Below, one piece after another: positions 25,650-33,198 of a DNA stretch of 64,000 nt. This DNA comes from Ferruginibacter sp. (lineage in GTDB: Bacteria; Bacteroidota; Bacteroidia; Chitinophagales; Chitinophagaceae). Location of the stretch: NCBI GenBank assembly GCA_017983695.1, contig JAGOAX010000004.1, positions 274,538 to 338,537 of the forward strand, read 5' to 3'. The notes beneath the pieces were generated by a model. That model was given only the letters and a program-made list of their open reading frames with translations, was not told the DNA's origin and ran no database searches. Position numbers and translations under genes: made by a program. How positions within the stretch are numbered: position 1 is the stretch's first letter; the number at the start of each line of letters is the position of its first letter.

Positions 25650-26708
25650 ATGTCAGCATCTTCATCTACACCATCTTCATTACCCATTTGCATTATTGGT
25701 GCAGGCGGCATTGTTAATGATGCTCATTTACCGGCATATAAAATTGCAGGCTATAATGTGCATGGTATTTTTGATGTGGATGTTGTAAAAGCAAAAGCCA
25801 CTGCAGAAAAATTTTCAATTCCCCATTATTATACATCGCTGCAGGAAATGATTACAGCTGCACCAGCCAATGCGGTGTTTGATATGGCAGTGCCGGGCTC
25901 ACAAACTATTGCAGTATTGCAGCAGTTACCGGATGAAGCAACAGTACTGTTGCAAAAACCCATGGGAGAAAATTTTGAAGAAGCAAAAAAAATATTACAG
26001 ATCTGCCGGCAAAAAAAAATGATGGCAGCGGTTAATTTCCAATTGCGTTATGCTCCATATATTTTAGCGGCTAAAAAAATAATCAGCAACGGCAGCATTG
26101 GAACTATTAATGATGTGGAAGTAAACGTAAATGTTTTTACACCATGGCACTTGTGGAATTTTTTAAATGGAGCCCCACGTGTGGAAATTTTATACCACAG
26201 TATTCATTACATCGATTTAGTAAGAAACCTGCTGGGTAATCCCCAATCGGTGTATGCAAAAACAACAAAGCATCCATCTATGCCGCAATTAGCTTCTGTA
26301 CGAAGTAACATCATTATGGATTACGGAGAAATGATTGCAGCAAATATTCTTACCAACCATTGTCACAATTACGGTACACCCAAACAACAATCTTATATAA
26401 AAATAGAAGGCAGCAAAGGCGCCATAAAAATAAATTTTGGTGCGCTGATTGATTACCCACGTGGTGCGGCAGACAGTTTTGAATATGTGTTGCTGGAAGA
26501 AGGCAAAGAGCCGGAATGGAAAACAATGGAAGTGGAAGGCAGTTGGTTTCCTCATGCGTTTATAGGAAGTATGGAACAGGTGTTGCTGGCAGCAAACAAA
26601 CAAATTGAGCAACCGGATAATAGTGTGGATGATTGCATAAATACTATGGCATGTGTTGAAGCTGCGTATAAAAGTAGTGAGGTGGGAGGAATTGTTCCTG
26701 TCTTCTAA
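25650..26708 (+). CDS. Gfo/Idh/MocA family oxidoreductase
   Basis: 352 residues from the ATG at 25650; a TTG 15 bases earlier is in frame but less likely. The N-terminal NAD(P) site reads ICIIGAGGIVNDAHLPAYK. The middle has the family lysine motif region VLLQKPMGENFEEAKKI and a C-terminal domain with EILYHSIHYIDLVRNLLG, where the His residues are positioned for proton transfer. Such enzymes oxidise sugars or inositols, or reduce sugar lactones. It lies 81 bases after the CoA-transferases and 38 before the first pectate lyase, so it may link the operon to pectin sugar metabolism. Confidence 0.88.
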   Translation: MSASSSTPSSLPICIIGAGGIVNDAHLPAYKIAGYNVHGIFDVDVVKAKATAEKFSIPHYYTSLQEMITAAPANAVFDMAVPGSQTIAVLQQLPDEATVLLQKPMGENFEEAKKILQICRQKKMMAAVNFQLRYAPYILAAKKIISNGSIGTINDVEVNVNVFTPWHLWNFLNGAPRVEILYHSIHYIDLVRNLLGNPQSVYAKTTKHPSMPQLASVRSNIIMDYGEMIAANILTNHCHNYGTPKQQSYIKIEGSKGAIKINFGALIDYPRGAADSFEYVLLEEGKEPEWKTMEVEGSWFPHAFIGSMEQVLLAANKQIEQPDNSVDDCINTMACVEAAYKSSEVGGIVPVF

Positions 26709-26746
26709 AGAAGAAAGATTGTAAATTAAAAACAGTAAAAAGTAAC

Positions 26747-28126
26747 ATGAAAATATTTTTTTTTATAGCAGCAGTGTTTTTTCAGCAAATAATTTTTGCA
26801 CAGCAAATTGCATTTCCCGGTGCGGAAGGTTTTGGTAAATACGCAACAGGCGGCCGTGGCGGAAAAGTTGTTGCCGTTACTAATTTAAATGATGATGGCG
26901 AAGGAAGTTTTAGAAATGCATTGGAAAAATTTCCCGGCGAACCACTAACTGTAATTTTTAAAGTGTCGGGTATTATTGAGTTGCAAACAAAGATCCAGAT
27001 TAAAAGAAGCAACTTAACCATTGCCGGACAAACTGCTCCCGGAGATGGCATCTGTTTAAAAAATCAATCTTTAATATTGAATGGTGCTTCTGCAAAAGGC
27101 AATCATGGTAATATCATTATCCGTTTTATCCGTTCAAGGCCAGGCGGTACAGATAAGAAAGGGTTATATGGTTTTGATATGGAGAACTGCCATGATGTAA
27201 TTGTTGACCATTGCAGTTTCAGCTGGGCCAATGAAGAATGTGCCGCCATGTATGATATGAAAAACACCACGGTGCAATGGTGCATTGTAAGTGAAGGTTT
27301 GTATGAAGCAGGCCATCAAAAAGGACACCGTAGTTATGGTGGAGTTTGGGGCGGACAATACGCCAGCTATCATCATAATTTAATTGCACACCAGAACAGC
27401 CGTGCCGTTCGCTTTAATGGCGCAAGGGCACATGATACAATGGCGGTAATTGATTACCGAAACAATGTTATTTACAACTGGGGCAATGCCAATGCAGCCT
27501 ATGGTGGAGAAGTAAATATTGCCGGTGGGGTATCGCAGGTTAATTTGGTAAATAATTATTACAAACCCGGACCTGCAACAGCCAGTGAATTAAAATTTGT
27601 ACATGCAAATTACGCAGCAGCCAATGCAAAAGGTACCGGCCAATGGTTTGTAAGCGGTAATATTATGGAAGGCGATAAAGCATTAACCAAAAAGAATTTT
27701 AAAGGCATTGACCTTGCTGAAGAAAATTATCCCAGTGCAGCATACGCAAAAAATGCTTTTGCAATTACTGCACCAATACCGGAACAGAATGCAAATGATG
27801 CTTATGAAGCAGTGCTAAAATATTGCGGTGCCATCCTTCCTAAAAGAGATGCAGTTGATGAAAGAGTGATTAATGAAACTAAAACCGGTACTGCAACAGG
27901 CAAAGGTGTTTTTGGTAAAGCAGGTATTATTGATTCTCCTGCGGCCGTGGGTGGCTGGAGTTCGTATAAAACATCGCCTGCACCAATTGATACTGACGAA
28001 GATGGCATGCCTGATGAATGGGAAACAAAAAATGGATTGAATGTAAATGATGCTAGTGATAGAAATAAAACTGATGCAGATGGATTTACTATGCTGGAAA
28101 AATATTTGAATGAACTGGCGAAATAA
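26747..28126 (+). CDS. Secreted pectate lyase (PL1-like) with C-terminal calcium-repeat segment
   Basis: 459 residues. Signal peptide MKIFFFIAAVFFQQIIFAQ. The PL1 fold is clear: AFPGAEGFGKYATGGRGGKVVAVTNLND, GSFRNALE, then parallel beta-helix turns including TIAGQTAPGDGICL, DVIVDHCSFSWANEE and AVRFNGARAHDT, where Arg and Asp/Glu residues form the calcium/catalytic site. The tail DTDEDGMPDEWETKNGLN is a thrombospondin-3/dockerin-like calcium repeat that often ends secreted Bacteroidota enzymes. It cleaves polygalacturonate by beta-elimination. A second, related lyase is at 49177-50823. Confidence 0.9.
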   Translation: MKIFFFIAAVFFQQIIFAQQIAFPGAEGFGKYATGGRGGKVVAVTNLNDDGEGSFRNALEKFPGEPLTVIFKVSGIIELQTKIQIKRSNLTIAGQTAPGDGICLKNQSLILNGASAKGNHGNIIIRFIRSRPGGTDKKGLYGFDMENCHDVIVDHCSFSWANEECAAMYDMKNTTVQWCIVSEGLYEAGHQKGHRSYGGVWGGQYASYHHNLIAHQNSRAVRFNGARAHDTMAVIDYRNNVIYNWGNANAAYGGEVNIAGGVSQVNLVNNYYKPGPATASELKFVHANYAAANAKGTGQWFVSGNIMEGDKALTKKNFKGIDLAEENYPSAAYAKNAFAITAPIPEQNANDAYEAVLKYCGAILPKRDAVDERVINETKTGTATGKGVFGKAGIIDSPAAVGGWSSYKTSPAPIDTDEDGMPDEWETKNGLNVNDASDRNKTDADGFTMLEKYLNELAK

Positions 28127-28169
28127 CGTCCTGGTAACAAATCGGGAATTTAGTTTCTGGAAATTTTAT

Positions 28170-28847
28170 ATGAAAAAGAACTTACTAATATTATTTGTCT
28201 GCTGTTTTATAAACTCACTGCAACTGCAGGCACAGTTTTTTAAATTTGATACAGGCAAACTTAAAGCAGTAAATGTATCAATGGGGGTAGAAAAGATGAT
28301 GGGTAAGCAAGTTGTCAGGGTTATAAAAGATTCTTCTGTTATAGCAGTTGACGAACCTACCTTTGTTAAGGTTAATGGAATAGAACTGAATAATGGCACA
28401 ATTGAACTAAAAGTATTGAGCAAGCTATTACCTCATGCTCCGGATTATGCAAGAGGTTTTATCGGAGTTGCCTTTCGTGTAAATGACAGCAATTCAAAAT
28501 TCGAAAGTATTTATATCCGCCCAACAAATGGCAGGGCAAATAACCAGCTAAGAAGGAACCGTTCTGTACAATACTTTTCTTTTCCTGATTATAAATTTGA
28601 CCGGTTGAGGAAGGAAGCGCCGGGGGAGTATGAATCCTACTCGGATATGGGGCTGAATGAGTGGATAAAACTGAAGCTTGTTATAAAAGATGCTGTTGCA
28701 AAACTTTTTATAAACGATGCCAGGCAACCATCTCTTATTGTAAACGATTTAAAGCATGGCTCAAATTTAACCGGAGCCATCGGGTTGTGGGTTGATATAG
28801 GGACAGAAGGTTTTTTTTCTGATTTAAAAATTAAAAAAGAGCAATAA
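28170..28847 (+). CDS. Secreted concanavalin-like (LamG/DUF1080-type) protein
   Basis: 225 residues from the ATG at 28170, which gives a clean signal peptide (KKNLLILFVCCFINSLQLQAQ). An upstream in-frame ATG overlaps the lyase and is less likely. The mature part has the jelly-roll pattern of carbohydrate-binding modules: NGTIELKVLSKLL, GFIGVAFRVND, SIYIRPTNGRAN, WIKLKLVIKDAVAKLFIND, GAIGLWVDIGTEGFFSDLKI. A similar module ends the protein at 56364-58163. It probably binds or trims pectin oligosaccharides; no catalytic residue can be assigned. Confidence 0.7.
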   Translation: MKKNLLILFVCCFINSLQLQAQFFKFDTGKLKAVNVSMGVEKMMGKQVVRVIKDSSVIAVDEPTFVKVNGIELNNGTIELKVLSKLLPHAPDYARGFIGVAFRVNDSNSKFESIYIRPTNGRANNQLRRNRSVQYFSFPDYKFDRLRKEAPGEYESYSDMGLNEWIKLKLVIKDAVAKLFINDARQPSLIVNDLKHGSNLTGAIGLWVDIGTEGFFSDLKIKKEQ

Positions 28848-28866
28848 GCGATTTTATACAGCTGTA

Positions 28867-31539
28867 ATGAATAAAATAATTTTAATAGCATTTCTTTTTG
28901 CCGGGCTTGTTACCAATGCGCAGGTTGGGTGGGGTGACAGAATAAAAACACCCCGTGAAATATTTGCCGTACAAAAAATTTGGGATGCCGAAAAAGTATT
29001 GAAATTAAAAAGGGGCGGTCATGTTTTTTCGTTTGGTTACAAGCAAGGCCCTAAAGAAGGTTTTACCATCACCACTGCAAATAATAAAACGAGAATTGAA
29101 GGCAGCGATGAAACCGGTTTGTTATATGGTTGTCTTGAATTTGCAGCACAACTCAAAAAATTAAAAGCATATCCAAAGAAACTAAATATCAGTGATGCCC
29201 CTGAAATGGTTTTACGTGGTGCCTGCATCGGTGTACAAAAACCTTATTACCTGTCTGGCAGAACGGTATATGAATATCCTTACACGCCAGAAACTTTCCC
29301 CTGGTTTTACGATAAAAAATTGTGGTTACAGTATTTAGATTCGATGGTAGAGAACCGGATGAATTCTTTGTATTTGTGGAATGGCCATCCCTTTGCTTCG
29401 CTGGTAAAATTAAAAGATTATCCTTATGCAGTGGAAGTAGATGAAGCTACTTTTAAAAAAAATGAAGAGATATACCGTTTCTTAACAACAGAAGCAGATA
29501 AACGGGGCATCTGGGTGATACAGATGTTTTACAATATCATCGTATCAAAACCATTTGCCGAGCATCATAAAATAAAAACACAGGAAAGAGAAAGGCATAT
29601 TGTGCCTTTGATTGCAGACTATACTAAAAAATCTATTGCAGCATTTGTAGAAAAATATCCCAACGTAGGTTTAATGGTTTGTTTGGGAGAAGCAATGGAA
29701 GGCGTGGGTAACGACGATATAGAATGGTTTACCAAAACCATTATTCCCGGTGTGCAGGATGGGTTAAAGGCATTACACAAAACAGAGGACTTGTCCGCCG
29801 TGGCGGAACCACCGATTGTTTTACGGGCACATGACTGCGATGCACCTGCGGTGATGAAAGCCGCTTTGCCCTTGTATAAAAATTTATACACTGAAGCAAA
29901 ATTTAATGGCGAAGCATTAACCTATGCAAGGCCAAGAGGAAGCTGGGCAGAATTGCATCAAACACTTAGCAAACTCGGCAGTGTGCAGATTGAGAACGTA
30001 CACATATTGGCCAACTTAGAACCCTTCCGTTATGGCTCTCCTGATTTTATACAGCAGAGTGTAATTGGTATGCACGAAGTAATGGGTGGAAATGGTTTGC
30101 ATTTATATCCGCAGGCATCTTACTGGGACTGGCCTTACAGCGCCGACAGTGTTGCAGGCGGCAAACGCTTGCTGCAAATTGAAAGGGACTGGATATGGTA
30201 CAAAGCCTGGAGCCGGTATGCATGGAAAGCAAAGCGCAGCAGGGCAGATGAAATAAATTACTGGAGTAAGTCACTGGCAGATAAATTTGGTTGCAGTATT
30301 GCGGACGGTAAAAAAATATTGACAGCTTATGAAGAGACCGGAGAGATAGCGCCTAAATTATTACGGCGCTTTGGAATTACAGATGGTAATCGTCAAACAC
30401 TTACACTGGGTATGTTAATGACACAGTTGATCAATCCCTATCGTTATGGTTTGTTTACGTTGTTGTATGATGCAGAAGCACCGGAAGGGGAGATGCTGCT
30501 GGATTATGCGGATAAGGAATGGAAAGGATTGAAGCATATTGGTGAAACACCTGTGCTTGTAAATGAAGATGTGAAACAACATGCTTTAAAAGCATTGGAG
30601 GCAATTAAAACACTATCTGTAAAAAAGAATAAAGACGAATTTGAGCGGATTAGAAATGATGTAAGAAGTTATTACGCTATGGCTTTTCATTTTGCATATA
30701 AAACTGAAGCGGCATTATTAGTATTAAAATATAAATACAGTACTAACATAAAAGATCTGGAAGATGCAGAGCAGTTGCTTGATTTAAGTGTTACAGTATT
30801 CAGGGATCTGACAAAAATTACCACGGCTTCTTACCTTTACGCCAACAGTATGCAAACCTCACAACGCAAAATACCCATGCGTGGGGTTGATGGTACTTAC
30901 AAACACTGGAAAGAAATGTTGCCGGTGTTTGAAAAAGAGCTAAGCACATTTCGCTATAAAATAGATTCGCTTAAAAATAATACTGGTAAAATTATTGCCG
31001 AAGTAAAGCCATTTGAAAATGCAATTATCATTACAAGAGATTCGGTAGAATCATTATTTAATATTGCGGCAGGCGTAACTGCATTTGAAGATACCAGTTT
31101 AGTTATAAAATCTTATGCAAAGGAATTAAATGGGTTGCGTGCCGTGAAATTTAATTTTAAAAAACAGGTAACGTCCGGGTCTTCTTTCATGTTTACAAAT
31201 GAGAAACCCATAAAAGTTTTAGTCGGATATTTTAAAAAACAACGGGCAGCTTTTACCACCGATACGGTTTATTTAAAAGAGCCCGAACTGGAAACTAATG
31301 CCAGTGCAGATGATTATGGACAGAGTGAAATAAAAATTTCAAATGCCATTTCTATTGAGGGCATGCCATCGGTAAATATTCATACGTACAGTTTTAAAGC
31401 AGGAGTGAATATGTTGAAACTTGAAAAGGGAGTTTGTTTGATTTTGGGTTTTGTAGATGGTGATACAGTGATGCCAATATATGATGCCGGTTTAACAGGA
31501 GATTTAAGAAATAAAAATATAGACTGGTTGTTTGAATAG
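28867..31539 (+). CDS. Large secreted glycosidase-like protein, unclassified
   Basis: 890 residues. Signal peptide MNKIILIAFLFAGLVTNAQ. Residues ~30-105 (EGFTITTANNKTRIEGSDETGLLYGCLEFAAQLK) match the beta-alpha-beta N-terminal domain that precedes the catalytic barrel in GH20- and GH67-type enzymes. The barrel follows (LRGACIGVQKPYYLSGR, WLQYLDSMVENRMNSLYLWNGHPF, KRGIWVIQMFYN, VGLMVCLGEAMEG). An acid candidate is the Glu in CLGEAMEG. It could be an alpha-galacturonidase or glucuronidase given the pectin context, but I cannot assign a GH family. Confidence 0.65.
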   Translation: MNKIILIAFLFAGLVTNAQVGWGDRIKTPREIFAVQKIWDAEKVLKLKRGGHVFSFGYKQGPKEGFTITTANNKTRIEGSDETGLLYGCLEFAAQLKKLKAYPKKLNISDAPEMVLRGACIGVQKPYYLSGRTVYEYPYTPETFPWFYDKKLWLQYLDSMVENRMNSLYLWNGHPFASLVKLKDYPYAVEVDEATFKKNEEIYRFLTTEADKRGIWVIQMFYNIIVSKPFAEHHKIKTQERERHIVPLIADYTKKSIAAFVEKYPNVGLMVCLGEAMEGVGNDDIEWFTKTIIPGVQDGLKALHKTEDLSAVAEPPIVLRAHDCDAPAVMKAALPLYKNLYTEAKFNGEALTYARPRGSWAELHQTLSKLGSVQIENVHILANLEPFRYGSPDFIQQSVIGMHEVMGGNGLHLYPQASYWDWPYSADSVAGGKRLLQIERDWIWYKAWSRYAWKAKRSRADEINYWSKSLADKFGCSIADGKKILTAYEETGEIAPKLLRRFGITDGNRQTLTLGMLMTQLINPYRYGLFTLLYDAEAPEGEMLLDYADKEWKGLKHIGETPVLVNEDVKQHALKALEAIKTLSVKKNKDEFERIRNDVRSYYAMAFHFAYKTEAALLVLKYKYSTNIKDLEDAEQLLDLSVTVFRDLTKITTASYLYANSMQTSQRKIPMRGVDGTYKHWKEMLPVFEKELSTFRYKIDSLKNNTGKIIAEVKPFENAIIITRDSVESLFNIAAGVTAFEDTSLVIKSYAKELNGLRAVKFNFKKQVTSGSSFMFTNEKPIKVLVGYFKKQRAAFTTDTVYLKEPELETNASADDYGQSEIKISNAISIEGMPSVNIHTYSFKAGVNMLKLEKGVCLILGFVDGDTVMPIYDAGLTGDLRNKNIDWLFE

Positions 31540-31543
31540 GTCT

Positions 31544-31581
31544 CTCACAGATTTCTCAGATTTACACAGATAATCTGTGAG
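31544..31581. repeat. Palindromic intergenic repeat
   Basis: CTCACAGATT (31544-31553) and AATCTGTGAG (31572-31581) form a perfect 10-bp stem around CTCAGATTTACACAGAT-like sequence. I recognise this as a common dispersed element of Bacteroidota genomes. It could end transcription of the preceding gene weakly. Confidence 0.7.
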
Positions 31582-31594
31582 CAAAAAGTAAAGT

Positions 31595-33127
31595 ATGAAA
31601 AAAATAATTTTAGCTCTGGCAGTTTTAATCTTTAGTGCATCAGCCAATGCACAACAGTTTTACAACGTACTAAAATACGGCGCTAAAAACGACAGCAGTA
31701 AAATAGCTACACAAGCAATTACAAAAGCCATTAGTGCTGCATCAAAAGCAGGTGGAGGTACGGTGTATTTTCCGGCAGGAAAATATTTAACCGGGCCTAT
31801 TTATTTAAAAAGTAACATCACTATTTTTATTGATGCCGGTGCTGAGTTACATTTCTCCGATAATTTTGATGACTACTTGCCCATGGTGCAAAGCCGCTAC
31901 GAAGGGGTGGATGTAATGAGTTTTTCTCCGTTGTTTTATGCCTACAACGAAACCAATATTACCATTACCGGCCGTGGTAAAATAAATGGACATGGAAAAA
32001 AGTGGTGGGATTATGCACTCACTTTTTATAAAAACCAAACTGCAAGAAATAAATACCAGTTGTTGTTCGATAGTTTGAATAAAAATATTTTGTTGCCAGA
32101 TGATCCCACACAAATGACACGTGGTTTTTTACGTCCACCTTTTATTCAACCACTGTATTGTAAAAATGTATTGATAGAAGGCATCACCATCACCAATTCT
32201 CCATTCTGGACGGTAACACCAGAGTTTTGTGAGAATGTAACCATTAAAGGATTGACGATCAATAATCCTAAATCACCTAATACAGATGGTATCAATCCAT
32301 CGAGTTGCAGGTATGTGCATATATCCGATTGTCATATCAGTGTAGGCGATGATTGCATTACCATTAAATCTGGTAAAGACTTACCGGGCAGAACAAAAGC
32401 AACACCGGCAGAAAATTATACCATTACTAATTGTACCATGCTCAGCGGACATGGTGGCGTGGTGATAGGAAGCGAAATGAGCGGCGATGTTAAAAAAATT
32501 GTGATCAGTAATTGTGTGTTTGACGGTACCGATCGTGGCATACGCATTAAAACTGCAAGAGGAAGGGGCGGTGTGGTGGAAGATATAAGGGTAGATAATA
32601 TTGTAATGAAGAATATAAAAGACCAGGCCATTGTGCTGGATATGGAATACTCCAGGGTAAAGCCGGAGCCCGTGAGTGAAAGAACGCCGCAGTTTCGAAA
32701 CATTCGTTTTAGTAATATCACTGCGTACACAAAAAAAGCCATGTACATTAATGGATTGGATGAAATGCCCGTGAGTGAAATCAGTTTGAATGATTGTGTG
32801 TTTGAAACCGAAACAGGAATTGTAATGAAGAATGCAAAAGATATTGAATTGCATAATGTACGGGTGAATACAAAAACAGGATCGGCTTTATCAATAGAAA
32901 AATCAACAAGGTTGGATATTGACGGGCTTACAACAGCAAAACCAATTGACGCTGTGCCGGTGATTAAGTTAATCAATGTGCAGGATGTGCTGCTGCGTAA
33001 CTGCTGGTTGTTTGCAGGTACAAAAATATTTGCTTCCATTAATGGTGCTGATACAAAAAATGTAAAGCTGAGTAATAATGAAACCGGTGATGCAACGGTG
33101 ATTTATGGAGATGAAGTAAAAAAATAA
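31595..33127 (+). CDS. Polygalacturonase (GH28)
   Basis: 510 residues. Signal peptide MKKIILALAVLIFSASANAQ. All four GH28 signature blocks are seen: PNTDGINPSS (NTD), SVGDDCITIKSG (DD, the catalytic aspartates), SGHGGVVIGSEMSG (GHG) and RGIRIKTARGRGG (RIK). The N-terminal NVLKYGAKNDSSKIATQAITKAI is the usual family opening. It hydrolyses alpha-1,4-galacturonosyl bonds and is likely periplasmic or surface-exposed. It lies in the same-strand pectin operon. Confidence 0.95.
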   Translation: MKKIILALAVLIFSASANAQQFYNVLKYGAKNDSSKIATQAITKAISAASKAGGGTVYFPAGKYLTGPIYLKSNITIFIDAGAELHFSDNFDDYLPMVQSRYEGVDVMSFSPLFYAYNETNITITGRGKINGHGKKWWDYALTFYKNQTARNKYQLLFDSLNKNILLPDDPTQMTRGFLRPPFIQPLYCKNVLIEGITITNSPFWTVTPEFCENVTIKGLTINNPKSPNTDGINPSSCRYVHISDCHISVGDDCITIKSGKDLPGRTKATPAENYTITNCTMLSGHGGVVIGSEMSGDVKKIVISNCVFDGTDRGIRIKTARGRGGVVEDIRVDNIVMKNIKDQAIVLDMEYSRVKPEPVSERTPQFRNIRFSNITAYTKKAMYINGLDEMPVSEISLNDCVFETETGIVMKNAKDIELHNVRVNTKTGSALSIEKSTRLDIDGLTTAKPIDAVPVIKLINVQDVLLRNCWLFAGTKIFASINGADTKNVKLSNNETGDATVIYGDEVKK

Positions 33128-33198
33128 GGGTCTAAAAAGTTCAATAGTATTAATTAAGATGAACGGAGCGTCGCCACTGCCGCCCCATAATAGTACAA

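Noticed and set aside
32381..33039. Long minus-strand frames opposite the GH28 gene
   Set aside because: Antisense shadows of a gene with all four GH28 signature blocks.
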